The notes beneath the pieces are model-generated. The model was given only the letters and a program-made list of their open reading frames with translations, had not been told where the DNA came from and ran no database searches. Positions 23,712 to 34,896 of a stretch of 64,000 nt of DNA are shown here, one piece after another. Each line of letters starts with the position of its first letter. Position 1 is the first letter of the stretch. The position numbers and the translations under genes are program-made. This stretch comes from Rhodoferax sp. (GTDB lineage: Bacteria > Pseudomonadota > Gammaproteobacteria > Burkholderiales > Burkholderiaceae_C), in contig JARLJH010000012.1 of the NCBI GenBank assembly GCA_031291305.1, positions 1 through 64,000 on the forward strand. Reading direction: 5' to 3'.

Positions 23712-26700
23712 ATGCATAAGTTCAAAAACATCCCCGACTATTCCGCCATCAAAAAATTGGCGGCTGCGCTGCATAGGTTCGGAGCTAACCAGCATGGCGC
23801 AGCCATCATGATTGGTGCCGGTTTTAGTCGGAGTGCTGCTCGTCATGTTGGTGGCGATAGAAAAATGCCTTTATGGAACGCATTCAGCGAGAAGTTGCTC
23901 GCTGAACTGAATCCACGCGATAAGGATTTGAGTTTTTCCGACCCATTGCGAGTCGCCGAGGAATATCGCGCCTATTTCGGACAAGCTGCATTGAACGATC
24001 AGATACGTGCCCAAATTGACAACGATGCATGGGAACCAGGTGATCTTTACAAATCGCTATTGAAGTTGCCATGGTCTGAAGTCATGACCACAAATTGGGA
24101 CACGCTACTGGAACGCGCTGCAAAACCCATTCATGGTCCCTATTTCACATCTGTCACCCGACCATCAGATTTGGCCTGGGCGCCCTCGCCACGCATCGTC
24201 AAACTGCACGGAACGATTGGTGTGACAGATACTTTTATCGCGGCACAAGAAGATTTCCGAACCTACCCAGAGAAATTTGCACCTTTCGTCAATTTTGCGC
24301 GACAGGTGTTCATTGAAAATGAGCTGTGCCTTTTGGGTTTTTCAGGTGAGGATCCAAACTTTTTGCAATGGGCGGGTTGGGTGCGCGACCATTTAGCCAA
24401 CCATGCACGGAAAATTTATTTGGTGGGTGCATTGAATTTGTCGGCTCCCCAACGCGTCTACCTAGAGTCCATCAACATCGCGCCGGTTGATTTGTGGGAT
24501 GCAGTGAAGGAAATCCAAGACCGTGACCTCCGACATCAGACCGCGATCACATGGTTCTTGGAAGCCATGCATGAAGAAGGCGCAACCAAAGCCAGACCGC
24601 ACGAATGGCATCCCAGTAGTTTGCATCGTCAACAAGTTACGTCTCAAGACCACACGCGCACGTTTAAAGACCACGAATATGCAGCCCAATTGCTAAAGGG
24701 GCAGTTGGAAGCCTTACAGAAAGACCGCGAGTCTTATCCAGGTTGGCTCGTTTGTCCTCCAGAACTCCGCTGGCAGGTGCAGAGTCAACTTAACGACCCC
24801 CACCCAAACCCAAACAACATTGCAGCACTTGCACCGGATGATCGCGCCAAACTGCTGTATGAAATTGCGTGGCGACACGGTATTACGTTTGACTACATTC
24901 ATCCTTGGCTAGCTGAGGCTCTTTTTCAAGTTGCCAGTCAAGAAGAACAGTGCGTCTTAAGCAAACGCCAGCAAATGGAAATTGCACTGATCTTGCTCAA
25001 GAGCAGCCGTTGGTTGGATGAAAGTAAGGAGACTGGCAAAAAAGCTGTCGAGGAATATGTGCAGAACTTGACAAGGCTACTGGAAAGGTTTGCGCAGTAT
25101 TTGCCAGACTGCACCGCTGAACTGGCTTACCACCAAGCCCTCATCGCGCGCGATAGTTTGGACTATGTAGGCATGGAAGCGCTAGTCGAAAGTATCCAGG
25201 GCGAAGACCCAGTTTGGAAGCTGAGACAGGCTGCTCTGCTAATGGAGTTGGGGCGGTTCGACGAGGGGGAGCACTCGATCCGGGATGCATATCGAGAACT
25301 AAGAGAACGGTATCGGTACAGCCAAGATTCAATCTCCACATTGTCACGGCTTACGTGGGCGCACTTTTTGTTAAAAGCAGCGACACAGTTTCAAACAGAC
25401 AAAACTATAGAAGCGGTTCCACCAATAGCAAAAAATTGGAAGTGTGATCCATGGACTTGGATTGAAGACATTAAGGAAAAAGCAAACAAGAAGCAAGAGG
25501 CGCATCTCAAAGACCAGAACCCCATTGAACCGCTATTTGAGCAAGGCCACTATCGAGATAACTCAAGCTCGCGCACATACAGCAATCAAACGTCAGAGTA
25601 TCTTTTGCTGGAAGGTTTGACCAGAGAGGTTGGCATCCCGTTACGCTCCGGCAGTAGTTTTATGCAGGTGAATTTACTCACTGTGCCGGCTGAGAAGTTG
25701 GCGCTGTCCGGTGGCGCTGGTGCGGATCTTAGGGATTACACCCTCGCAATTCGTGCCGCTAGCAGCGAAAGCTCGTCATCTATAAAAGATGTATTTACCC
25801 GCGTTGGTGTTGCCTGTGGGTCCAAGGAGGTTGTGGAAGCCTTGGTTGATCGCATCTTAGGCGCCATTGGTTACTGGCGCAAACAGAGAAGCCAAGGGAC
25901 GGCAGATCAGAAAAATGCTGCGCTATCGGCTCTGCGTGTATTGATGGAAGTTTTGGCGCGTTTAGTGGTGCGTGTGTCACCCGCTAAAGCCAAGGAGGTA
26001 TTCCGGCTGGCGCTCTCGATTGGACACCAGAGTGACGCCCGGCATCATTGGTTGTTTGATGCCCTCGGCAACCTGCTCACATATTCACTAAGCAGCATTC
26101 CCACGTCTGAACAAGGTGATTTGCTTGCAGATACGTTGGAATTTCCCTTGGAAAGCGAGGTGACGAGTGGCGACTTCCCTCGCTGGCCAAATCCCATTGT
26201 TGAATATCCTAACGCTCGCAGCGCTTACAGCAACCTGGCAAACCGTATCAATCAACTGATAAATGCAGTGGCGAACATTGCTTCGCAGTCAAGAGCTTCA
26301 GTCTTGCAACGATTGTTGCCATTGGTAAAAAAGGAAAACTTTCTCACGCAGGACGAACGCGCAGGCTTGGCTGTTGCACTTTGGGGCAGCGCGCCGGACT
26401 ACCAAACCCTGCCTGAAACGGGTCTATTTCCTCACGCCCTGCTGCTTTTGCCCGCACCGGATGAATCGCGTGTGGAGTCGTTGGTACGCCAATATTTGTA
26501 TGGGCGTAGCAACGATGTTCTGATAGATACACAGAAAGAGCTACGTCGTTTTCCTTCCCCTGAAATCGAGCAAGCCGTTACGGTTTACGCGGGCATGGCG
26601 AATGCAGCAGCCAACATAAAGACGCATCTGCTCCCAACGTCAGAACAGGCCTTGGCATTGTTTGATCAATTGGTGGCATGGCGCCCCAAAAAGGAGGAAA

Positions 26701-27386
26701 ACGACTTTTTGGGTTCTGCCACCAGAGATCGAAAGCAACTCATTGACAGCATTGGCAAAGCACTTTCTTATGCGATAGTTCCTGCACTACCCAATGAGGC
26801 GAAAAATCTAGAACGATTTGAGCAATTGAAATCGTTTGCAGAAGAAATAGATGAGGCATTCTCCGTGATTCCCGCGCTGATCTATTTTGTAAAAATAGAT
26901 GAAAAGATCGCGCTAGTCATCGAAAAATGCATTCAAAAGTCTATGCAGGATCGCGATGCACGCAAAGTGGCTTATGCCGCGATTGCTATAGAAAAATGGT
27001 GTGACTTCTCAAATGCTGAACAACCACAACTTCTGAGACTGGTTTCAAGGCTAATCGTCATCATCGAGTCAGGCCGAACAGTTGGGTTACAACAGCTCAT
27101 ATTGCTTGCCGAAAAATTGTTAAAAACTCAATGCCTTTCGGATGAGCAGGTGGCAACGTTGATAGAGGCCACGCCCAACGCGTTCGCCGCAGCAAATTAC
27201 ACGAACATTGATCCTAGAAGTCGGGAAGCCATCAGTGCATCCAGTATCCGAGAGGCATGCGTGAAGTTGGCCATTGCACTTCTCTCAGTACGTCCTGATA
27301 CCGCGAGCCTTCAAGAACTGCTCAAAGAATCGAAAGAAGATGCTTTGCCGGAGGTGCGGTTTTCAAGCGATCCGAATGAGCTTTAG
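23712..27386 (+). CDS. Large SIR2-domain protein, candidate defence-associated sirtuin
   Basis: 1224 aa. Residues about 25-260 are a SIR2-like NAD-binding domain: IGAGFS (34-39), TTNWD (126-130), KLHG (164-167) and GFSGEDPNF (209-217). Asn128 and His166 are at the positions of the catalytic Asn/His pair of defence sirtuins, with the same 38-residue spacing I recall for DSR2. The remaining 950 or so residues look like helical repeats without another enzyme motif. Defence-associated sirtuins (DSR1/DSR2) deplete NAD+ on phage infection. The gene is AT-richer than its neighbours and lies beside vapBC, fitting a transferred defence locus. The antiphage role is inference. Confidence 0.85.
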   Translation: MHKFKNIPDYSAIKKLAAALHRFGANQHGAAIMIGAGFSRSAARHVGGDRKMPLWNAFSEKLLAELNPRDKDLSFSDPLRVAEEYRAYFGQAALNDQIRAQIDNDAWEPGDLYKSLLKLPWSEVMTTNWDTLLERAAKPIHGPYFTSVTRPSDLAWAPSPRIVKLHGTIGVTDTFIAAQEDFRTYPEKFAPFVNFARQVFIENELCLLGFSGEDPNFLQWAGWVRDHLANHARKIYLVGALNLSAPQRVYLESINIAPVDLWDAVKEIQDRDLRHQTAITWFLEAMHEEGATKARPHEWHPSSLHRQQVTSQDHTRTFKDHEYAAQLLKGQLEALQKDRESYPGWLVCPPELRWQVQSQLNDPHPNPNNIAALAPDDRAKLLYEIAWRHGITFDYIHPWLAEALFQVASQEEQCVLSKRQQMEIALILLKSSRWLDESKETGKKAVEEYVQNLTRLLERFAQYLPDCTAELAYHQALIARDSLDYVGMEALVESIQGEDPVWKLRQAALLMELGRFDEGEHSIRDAYRELRERYRYSQDSISTLSRLTWAHFLLKAATQFQTDKTIEAVPPIAKNWKCDPWTWIEDIKEKANKKQEAHLKDQNPIEPLFEQGHYRDNSSSRTYSNQTSEYLLLEGLTREVGIPLRSGSSFMQVNLLTVPAEKLALSGGAGADLRDYTLAIRAASSESSSSIKDVFTRVGVACGSKEVVEALVDRILGAIGYWRKQRSQGTADQKNAALSALRVLMEVLARLVVRVSPAKAKEVFRLALSIGHQSDARHHWLFDALGNLLTYSLSSIPTSEQGDLLADTLEFPLESEVTSGDFPRWPNPIVEYPNARSAYSNLANRINQLINAVANIASQSRASVLQRLLPLVKKENFLTQDERAGLAVALWGSAPDYQTLPETGLFPHALLLLPAPDESRVESLVRQYLYGRSNDVLIDTQKELRRFPSPEIEQAVTVYAGMANAAANIKTHLLPTSEQALALFDQLVAWRPKKEENDFLGSATRDRKQLIDSIGKALSYAIVPALPNEAKNLERFEQLKSFAEEIDEAFSVIPALIYFVKIDEKIALVIEKCIQKSMQDRDARKVAYAAIAIEKWCDFSNAEQPQLLRLVSRLIVIIESGRTVGLQQLILLAEKLLKTQCLSDEQVATLIEATPNAFAAANYTNIDPRSREAISASSIREACVKLAIALLSVRPDTASLQELLKESKEDALPEVRFSSDPNEL

Positions 27387-27410
27387 ATACATTGAATTGT
27401 CTTTGTGTTT

Positions 27411-27446
27411 GAGGCATTGCAATCCACCCAAAGTGTGGCATGCCTC
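27411..27446. terminator. Weak hairpin between convergent SIR2 and pmdC genes
   Basis: GAGGCAT pairs with ATGCCTC, with a partly paired interior including CCAC/GTGG. No T-tract. It lies 25 bases after the SIR2 stop, where a terminator is expected. The rest of 27387-27557 holds no gene I can support. Confidence 0.3.
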
Positions 27447-27557
27447 GCACTTCAACCAATGTCTCAATCGGCATCAAAGGTTTCCAGTCGTCTGGAAAAA
27501 CTGCGAACTTGAGCACCACTGAACCCCAATCGACAACTCAATGGTGTCACCTCAAAC

Positions 27558-28514
27558 TCACGCATTCAGCTGCAACTCCAACTCATGCAGCACCTGGTAG
27601 CAAGGCAGCACACTGACTACTGAACTGTTGGGCTCCCTGCCCTCTTTGATCGCGGCGAAGAATTCGCGGTCTTGGAGTTCGATGCCGTTCATGCTCACGT
27701 CCACCTTGGACACATCGATTTTTTCTTCCTTGCCGTTGAACAAGTCGTCGTAGCGCGCAATGTAGGTCGCCGTATCGCCGATGTAGCGAAAGAACGTGCC
27801 CAGCGGGCCATCGTTGTTGAAGCTCAAACTCAGCGTGCAGATCGCGCCATTGGCGGCCTTGAGCTGGATGCTCATGTCCATGGCGATGCCCAGCGTCGGG
27901 TGGATCGGGCCCTGGATGGCGTTGGCCTTCACGATGGGGCTGCCGCACTGGTAGGCAAACAAATCCACGGTGTGCGCAGCGTGGTGCCACAGCAGGTGAT
28001 CCGTCCAGCTGCGCGCCTGGCCGAGTGCGTTCATGTTGGTACGGCGGAAGAAGTAGGTTTGCACATCCATCTGCTGGATGTTGAACTCGCCAGCCGTGAT
28101 TTTCTTGTGGACGTACTGGTGGCTGGGGTTGAAGCGGCGGGTGTGACCGCACATGGCAACCAGTCCACTCTTGGCCGCAACTTGCACAACTTCTTCACCG
28201 TCGGTGAGCACGTCGCACAGCGGAATTTCCACCTGCACGTGTTTGCCCGCCTTCAAGCAGGCCAGGGTCTGACTGGCGTGCATTTGGGTGGGGGTGCACA
28301 GAATGACCGCGTCCACCTCTTTCAAGGCCAGGCTGTCAGCCAGGTCGGTGGTGACGTGACCAATGCCGTACTTGGCAGCCACTTCGCGGGTCTTGTCCAG
28401 GTCACGGCTAACGAGCGAGACGACTTCAACGCCGTCGATGTTCTTGATGCCGTCCAGATGTTTGATGCCGAAAGCGCCAGCGCCGGCCAGCGCAACTTTG
28501 ATGGTTTTGCTCAT
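27558..28514 (-). CDS. pmdC: 4-carboxy-2-hydroxymuconate-6-semialdehyde dehydrogenase
   Basis: 318 aa from the ATG at 28514 (CTGGAG upstream). Gfo/Idh/MocA fold: N-terminal Rossmann motif GAGAFGIKHL, then CTPTQMHASQTLACLKAGKH and VQVEIPLCD. It oxidises the ring-cleavage product of protocatechuate, as its cyclic hemiacetal, to 2-pyrone-4,6-dicarboxylate with NAD(P)+. Length and motifs fit LigC/PmdC. It starts one base after the pmdB stop and is the last gene of the pmd operon. Confidence 0.92.
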   Translation of the reverse strand: MSKTIKVALAGAGAFGIKHLDGIKNIDGVEVVSLVSRDLDKTREVAAKYGIGHVTTDLADSLALKEVDAVILCTPTQMHASQTLACLKAGKHVQVEIPLCDVLTDGEEVVQVAAKSGLVAMCGHTRRFNPSHQYVHKKITAGEFNIQQMDVQTYFFRRTNMNALGQARSWTDHLLWHHAAHTVDLFAYQCGSPIVKANAIQGPIHPTLGIAMDMSIQLKAANGAICTLSLSFNNDGPLGTFFRYIGDTATYIARYDDLFNGKEEKIDVSKVDVSMNGIELQDREFFAAIKEGREPNSSVVSVLPCYQVLHELELQLNA

Positions 28515-28515
28515 T

Positions 28516-29376
<861 letters not shown>

Positions 29377-29817
29377 TCAGTGTCCTTTGCGGCCAGCATG
29401 GCCTTGCGGTTGGTGTTGCGGCTGGGCGCTGCCGTCTTCGCCCAGGTGGCGGTTGCCTTCGACGGAGCGGCCACCGGCGAGCATCATGGCGCGGTATTCC
29501 TCCTCAGTCATACCGGTCATGGAACCAGCCATCTGCTGAAAGCTCAGGCCATGCGTGGCCCCGATCTTGGCCAGAAAGTAGATGTTGCCGCCAAGCTGCA
29601 TGGCGCGGTTCAGGTCCATGTCGATCACAGCCTGTTTTTGCTCTTCGCTCATCGGCCATTCGTCCAGATAAGCGCGCTGGTCGCGCTTGAAGCGTTCGCG
29701 GTTGTCGGCCTTCATCAGGCTCATGCAAAACTGGTTGAGCCAATAACCTTTGCGGCTTTGGTCGGCATCAAAAATGATGGTGCCGGGAATGTCTTTGTAG
29801 GGTTTATCGAGTGCCAT
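29377..29817 (-). CDS. pmdA: Protocatechuate 4,5-dioxygenase, alpha subunit
   Basis: 146 aa. The LigA pattern is clear: IPGTIIFDADQSRKGYWLNQ, FCMSLMKADNRERFKRD and GGNIYFLAKIGATHGLSFQQ. It forms the lid over the PmdB active site. Longer than the alpha subunit at 1.2-1.5 kb because of a C-terminal His/Gln/Gly-rich tail (HLGEDGSAQPQHQPQGHAG). First of the tightly packed pmdA-pmdB-pmdC part of the operon. Confidence 0.92.
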   Translation of the reverse strand: MALDKPYKDIPGTIIFDADQSRKGYWLNQFCMSLMKADNRERFKRDQRAYLDEWPMSEEQKQAVIDMDLNRAMQLGGNIYFLAKIGATHGLSFQQMAGSMTGMTEEEYRAMMLAGGRSVEGNRHLGEDGSAQPQHQPQGHAGRKGH

Positions 29818-29834
29818 GGTTTTTAGGTAAAAAG

Positions 29835-29877
29835 TGCCTCTAGCCCAGGTATTAACTTGGCTAGCTGCTATGAATTC
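29835..29877 (+). repeat. Comamonadaceae-type 45-bp intergenic repeat, copy 5
   Basis: GCCTCTAGCCC ... CTAGCTGCTATGAATTC lies between pmdD and pmdA. On the minus strand it overlaps the pmdD 3' end: the pmdD stop TAG (29870-29868) lies inside the repeat. Confidence 0.75.
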
Positions 29878-30806
29878 CAGTACAAACGATTCGGGTTGTC
29901 CACCAGCAGCTTGCGCTGCAATTCAGCCGTGGGCGCAATGTGCGGGATGAAGTCCACCAGCAGGCCATCGTCGGGCATGTGATCCTTCAGGTTGGGGTGC
30001 GGCCAGTCGGTGCCCCACAACACTCGGTCGGGGAACTCTTCCACAATGGCCTTGGCAAACGGAATCACGTCGCGGTAGGCGTTTTGCTCACCGTTCAGGG
30101 CTTTCGGGCCGGTCACGCTCAGGCGCTCGGGGCAGCTCACTTTGCTCCAAACATTGCTGTGATCGCGCATGAACTTCTGGAACAGTGCAAACTGCGGCCC
30201 GTCCACTGGCAGCGACACGTCGGGGCGGCCCATGTGGTCCACCACCACGGTGGTCGGCAGCGCGGTGAAAAAGTCCCACAGCTCGGGCAGGTCCACCGCT
30301 TCAAAGTAGATCACCACATGCCAGCCCCAGGCCTTGATGCGGCCCGCAATTTCCATCAACTCGTCCTTGGGCGTGAAGTCCACCAGGCGTTTGACAAAGT
30401 TGAAGCGCACGCCGCGCACACCGGCGTCGTGCATGGCCTGGATGTCGGTGTCGGTCACACTGCGTTTGACGGTGGCCACGCCGCGCGCCTTGCCCTTGCT
30501 GCTCTGCAAGGCATCGACCAACGCACGGTTATCGGCCCCGTGGCAAGTGGCCTGCACGATGACGTTTTTCTCAAACCCCAGGTGGTCGCGCAGCTCAAAC
30601 AGCTGGGCCTTGGACGCATCACAGGGCGTGTACTTGCGCTCTGGCGCATAGGGGAACTCGGCCCCCGGGCCGAACACGTGGCAGTGCGCGTCCACCGCAC
30701 CGGGAGGCAATTGAAAACGCGGTTTGGCCGGGCCGGTGTACCAGTCCAGCCAGCCTGCAGTTTTGGTGAAATCACCTGTGGTGGGTTTATCCATGGGTTT
30801 ACTCAT
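29868..30806 (-). CDS. pmdD: 2-pyrone-4,6-dicarboxylate hydrolase (lactonase)
   Basis: 312 aa, amidohydrolase superfamily, LigI/PmdD type. VDAHCHVFGPG (metal-site HxH), VIVQATCHGADNRALVDAL, VVVDHMGRPD and WGTDWPHPN are visible. It opens the pyrone ring to 4-oxalomesaconate. Its stop codon falls in repeat copy 5. It begins 3 bases after the oxidoreductase gene upstream in the operon. Confidence 0.93.
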   Translation of the reverse strand: MSKPMDKPTTGDFTKTAGWLDWYTGPAKPRFQLPPGAVDAHCHVFGPGAEFPYAPERKYTPCDASKAQLFELRDHLGFEKNVIVQATCHGADNRALVDALQSSKGKARGVATVKRSVTDTDIQAMHDAGVRGVRFNFVKRLVDFTPKDELMEIAGRIKAWGWHVVIYFEAVDLPELWDFFTALPTTVVVDHMGRPDVSLPVDGPQFALFQKFMRDHSNVWSKVSCPERLSVTGPKALNGEQNAYRDVIPFAKAIVEEFPDRVLWGTDWPHPNLKDHMPDDGLLVDFIPHIAPTAELQRKLLVDNPNRLYWNS

Positions 30807-30809
30807 AAC

Positions 30810-31733
30810 TCAATCCTTCTTGTTGACATGCTTCAGCATGCGGTCGGCCTCAACACGCCAGTTGGCGCTGCGGGCAAATTCAGGGCTGCCTTTTTCTCCA
30901 AACCAGCACAGGTCGGCGCCATCGGCCACCCAGGCCTGGCGCTCGGCGGTGCCGCTGGCGGACCAAGGGGTCAGGCCTGCGTCGCGCACGGTTTCGGCCA
31001 CCTCGCGCACTTCTTCGCTGCGGCGGCGGCCGTGTTCGATGACGCGCTGGAAGAAGTAGGCGGCCTGTTTTTCCCAGTCGATGCCGGGGAAGGTTTCGTA
31101 CAAACTGGCGATGACCGCGTCTTCCACGCCGTAGTGGCGGGCGGTGGTGAAGCTCTCGATCACCATGGCCTCCAGGCCTTTGATCATGACGCTGCGGCAC
31201 ATCTTGGTGGCGCTGGCTACACCCAACTTGTCGCTGGCGACCTTAGCGGCAAAGCCCAGGCTGTTGATGAGTGGGGCCAGCTCGGCAGCAAACGCACCGC
31301 CCAGCAACAGCGGCACTTTGATGCGGTGCGGTGGCACGCTGGTCATGACCGCGCCTTCAACATAGCGGCCCCCGGCCCCGTCAATCAGGCTGGCGGCGCG
31401 CTGTTTGGCGTTGGGCGATGCGGAGTTGAAGTCCAGAAAATATGCGCCCGGTTTCAAGGCTGGCGCGCAGGCCTGCGCGACCAACACCGTCTGGCTGGCG
31501 GTGACGGCACTGACGATGAAGTCTGACTCGGGAGCCAATGCGGCACTGCTGCTTGCCAGCTGCACGCCGTGCTGCGCGGCGTGAGCATGCAAAGGGGCTG
31601 CGCTGGCGGAGTTGTCGAGCTTGATGTCGTAGGCACTGACCGCCACGCCCTGGGCGCGCAAGTCTTCGGCCAGAATGCGGCCGACTTCGCCGTAGCCGAC
31701 CAAGCCCACTTTCCAGCCTGTTGGGTTCTTCAT
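30810..31733 (-). CDS. NAD(P)-dependent oxidoreductase with DUF1932 domain
   Basis: 307 aa. N-terminal 6-phosphogluconate dehydrogenase-like Rossmann domain (VGLVGYGEVGRILAEDLRAQ) and a C-terminal helical domain containing KMCRSVMIKGLEAMVIES, as in DUF1932 proteins. Embedded between pmdF and pmdD with tight spacing, so it should act in or beside the protocatechuate pathway, but its reaction is not known to me. It might handle a keto-enol or semialdehyde side product (speculative). Confidence 0.8.
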   Translation of the reverse strand: MKNPTGWKVGLVGYGEVGRILAEDLRAQGVAVSAYDIKLDNSASAAPLHAHAAQHGVQLASSSAALAPESDFIVSAVTASQTVLVAQACAPALKPGAYFLDFNSASPNAKQRAASLIDGAGGRYVEGAVMTSVPPHRIKVPLLLGGAFAAELAPLINSLGFAAKVASDKLGVASATKMCRSVMIKGLEAMVIESFTTARHYGVEDAVIASLYETFPGIDWEKQAAYFFQRVIEHGRRRSEEVREVAETVRDAGLTPWSASGTAERQAWVADGADLCWFGEKGSPEFARSANWRVEADRMLKHVNKKD

Positions 31734-31742
31734 GTGTTTTAG

Positions 31743-31789
31743 TGCTGTAGTCTTGGTAGAACCTTGGCTTATTGCTTCAATCTATATAG
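31743..31789 (+). repeat. Degenerate 45-bp intergenic repeat, copy 6
   Basis: GCTGTAGTCTTGG ... TTGCTTCAATCTATATAG matches the repeat loosely. It overlaps the 3' end of pmdF: the last codons and the TGA stop (31779-31777) lie inside it. Confidence 0.4.
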
Positions 31790-32460
31790 CGCAACCCGGC
31801 TTTGGCCAAACCTTCGCGCATCTTGTAGTAGTCCAGGCCCAGCACGCCAGAGGCAAAGATGGCGCGTTTGTCGCCTTCGTTGGCTTCGCGGGCTTCTGCC
31901 GCATCGGCCACTTTTTGCGCAATGGCGGCGGGCACGACGACCACGCCGTCGATGTCGGCCACCACCACGTCACCGGGGTTGACCTGGGCACCGGCGCAGA
32001 CCACGGGCACGTTGACCGAGCCCAACGTGGCCTTGATGGTTCCTTTGGCGTGGATGGCTTTGGAAAACACCGGGAACTTCATCTCAGTGAGGTCTTTCAC
32101 GTCGCGCACGCCGCCGTCGATGATCAGGCCGACTGCGCCACGGGCTTGGAAGGAGGTGGCCAGCAGGTCGCCAAAAAAGCCGTCGGCGTTGTCGGTGGTG
32201 CAGGCGGCCACGGCTACGTCACCGGGTTGCAGCTGCTCGGCGGCCACGTGCATCATCCAGTTGTCGCCGGGTTGCAGCAGCACGGTGACGGCTGTACCGC
32301 AGATGCGGGCTTCGTTGTAGATGGGGCGCATGTAGGGCTTCATCAGGCCGACGCGGCCCATAGCCTCGTGGATGGTGGCCACGCCGAAGCGCGACAGTTT
32401 TTCTACCGCTGCCTTGTCGGCGCGGATGATGTTGCGTTTGACGATACCTAGGTTGTTCAT
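31777..32460 (-). CDS. pmdF: 4-carboxy-4-hydroxy-2-oxoadipate aldolase
   Basis: 227 aa, RraA-like / class II pyruvate aldolase family (LigK/PmdF/HMG aldolase). Characteristic segments are [11 protein letters not shown], the active-site [12 protein letters not shown] and [12 protein letters not shown], and [18 protein letters not shown]. It splits 4-carboxy-4-hydroxy-2-oxoadipate into pyruvate and oxaloacetate, the last pathway step. Some members also decarboxylate oxaloacetate. It lies 49 bases downstream of pmdE. Confidence 0.92.
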   Translation of the reverse strand: MNNLGIVKRNIIRADKAAVEKLSRFGVATIHEAMGRVGLMKPYMRPIYNEARICGTAVTVLLQPGDNWMMHVAAEQLQPGDVAVAACTTDNADGFFGDLLATSFQARGAVGLIIDGGVRDVKDLTEMKFPVFSKAIHAKGTIKATLGSVNVPVVCAGAQVNPGDVVVADIDGVVVVPAAIAQKVADAAEAREANEGDKRAIFASGVLGLDYYKMREGLAKAGLRYID

Positions 32461-32509
32461 GGTGTTTACTCCGTAAGTTGCACGGTTCTCGGTGGCCAGG
32501 CCTGCTGAG

Positions 32510-33538
32510 TTACTTGTTTCTGGCCTTCAGCACGGCATCCAGCCGTGGGAATACGCGGCGGGCATTGCCTTCGTAAATCTGCTGACGGTCTGCATCGCTG
32601 AGGATTTTGCTGGCCTCGATGTAGCGCTTGGTGTCGTCGTAGTAGTTGCCGGTCTCGGGGTCGATGCCGCGCACGGCGCCGATCATTTCGCTGGCAAACA
32701 GCACGTTTTTCACGGGGATGACGGTGTTGAGCAGGTCGATGCCGGGCTGGTGGTAGACGCAGGTGTCGAAGTAAATGTTGTTCAGCAGGTGCTCGGACAA
32801 CAGCGGCTTTTTCAGCTCTTGTGCCAGGCCACGGTAGCGGCCCCAGTGGTAGGGTGCAGCGCCGCCGCCGTGCGGAATGACAAAGCGCAGCGTGGGGAAT
32901 TCTTTGAACAGATCACCCTGAATGAGCTGCATCACCGCCGTGGTGTCGGCGTTGATGTAGTGCGCGCCGGTGGTGTGAAAGCAGGCATTGCAGCTGGTGG
33001 ACACGTGAATCATGGCGGGAATGTCGAACTCCACCATCTTTTCGTAGATCGGAAACCAGGCCTTGTCGGTCAGTGGGGGCGATGTCCAGTGGCCGCCGCT
33101 GGGGTCGGGGTTCAGGTTGATACCGACGTTGCCGTATTCCTTGACGCATTTTTCCAGCTCGGGGATGCAGGTCGCGGGGTCTACACCGGGGCTTTGCGGC
33201 AGCATGGCTACGGGCACAAAATGCTCTGGAAAGAGTTGGCTGACGCGGTAGCACAGCTCGTTGCAGATCGCCGCCCAGGTGCTGGAGACGTTGAAGTCGC
33301 CAATGTGGTGCGCCATGAAGCTGGCACGCGGGCTGAACAGCGTCAGGTCGCTGCCGCGCTCTTTCATCAGGCGCAGCTGGTTGGCCTCAATGGTCTCGCG
33401 CAGCTCGTCGTCGCTGATTTTGAGGTCAGCCACTTTGGGCATGACGGCGGGGTCTTTGATACCGGCGATTTGCTGGTTGCGCCAGGTTTCCAGCGCCTTG
33501 GGGGCCGTGGTGTAGTGGCCGTGGCAGTCGATGATCAT
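32510..33538 (-). CDS. pmdE: 4-oxalomesaconate hydratase
   Basis: 342 aa, amidohydrolase-2 family, LigJ/PmdE type. It starts with the metal-site [16 protein letters not shown], and later shows [37 protein letters not shown] and [10 protein letters not shown]. It hydrates 4-oxalomesaconate to 4-carboxy-4-hydroxy-2-oxoadipate. The pathway usually also needs a 4-oxalomesaconate tautomerase, which I do not find in this window. Confidence 0.92.
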   Translation of the reverse strand: MIIDCHGHYTTAPKALETWRNQQIAGIKDPAVMPKVADLKISDDELRETIEANQLRLMKERGSDLTLFSPRASFMAHHIGDFNVSSTWAAICNELCYRVSQLFPEHFVPVAMLPQSPGVDPATCIPELEKCVKEYGNVGINLNPDPSGGHWTSPPLTDKAWFPIYEKMVEFDIPAMIHVSTSCNACFHTTGAHYINADTTAVMQLIQGDLFKEFPTLRFVIPHGGGAAPYHWGRYRGLAQELKKPLLSEHLLNNIYFDTCVYHQPGIDLLNTVIPVKNVLFASEMIGAVRGIDPETGNYYDDTKRYIEASKILSDADRQQIYEGNARRVFPRLDAVLKARNK

Positions 33539-33563
33539 ACTTAACTCCTCTTTAAGTGTTTTA

Positions 33564-33611
33564 GGCCTCTAGACCTTGATTTACCTTGGCAAATAGCTAT
33601 TCATTCCATAG
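33564..33611 (+). repeat. Comamonadaceae-type 45-bp intergenic repeat, copy 7
   Basis: GGCCTCTAGACC ... GGCAAATAGCTATTCATTCC. It fills most of the pobA-pmdE spacer and begins three bases after the pobA stop on the minus strand. Confidence 0.75.
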
Positions 33612-33614
33612 TAT

Positions 33615-34835
<1,221 letters not shown>

Positions 34836-34849
34836 TTATAAGTGTTTTA

Positions 34850-34896
34850 GGCATCTAGCCCAGGAAACACGGGGGCATAGAGCTATCGAATTCATA
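34850..34896 (+). repeat. Comamonadaceae-type 45-bp intergenic repeat, copy 8
   Basis: GGCATCTAGCCC ... GGCATAGAGCTATCGAATTC. It directly abuts the stop codon of the binding-fold gene (34897) on the minus strand and fills the spacer before pobA. Confidence 0.7.

Noticed and set aside
27322..27519. A 65-codon minus-strand frame at the end of the SIR2 gene (starts MVLKFAVFPDDWKPLM)
   Set aside because: It looks somewhat protein-like but overlaps the SIR2 3' end, uses GTG without a ribosome site and matches nothing I know. Too weak to list as a gene.
29940..31526. A 528-codon plus-strand open frame across pmdD and the DUF1932 gene
   Set aside because: It is antisense to two clearly recognisable genes. 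Long antisense frames are common in high-GC DNA, and its product (rich in His, Gln, Gly and Ala) looks like no protein family.
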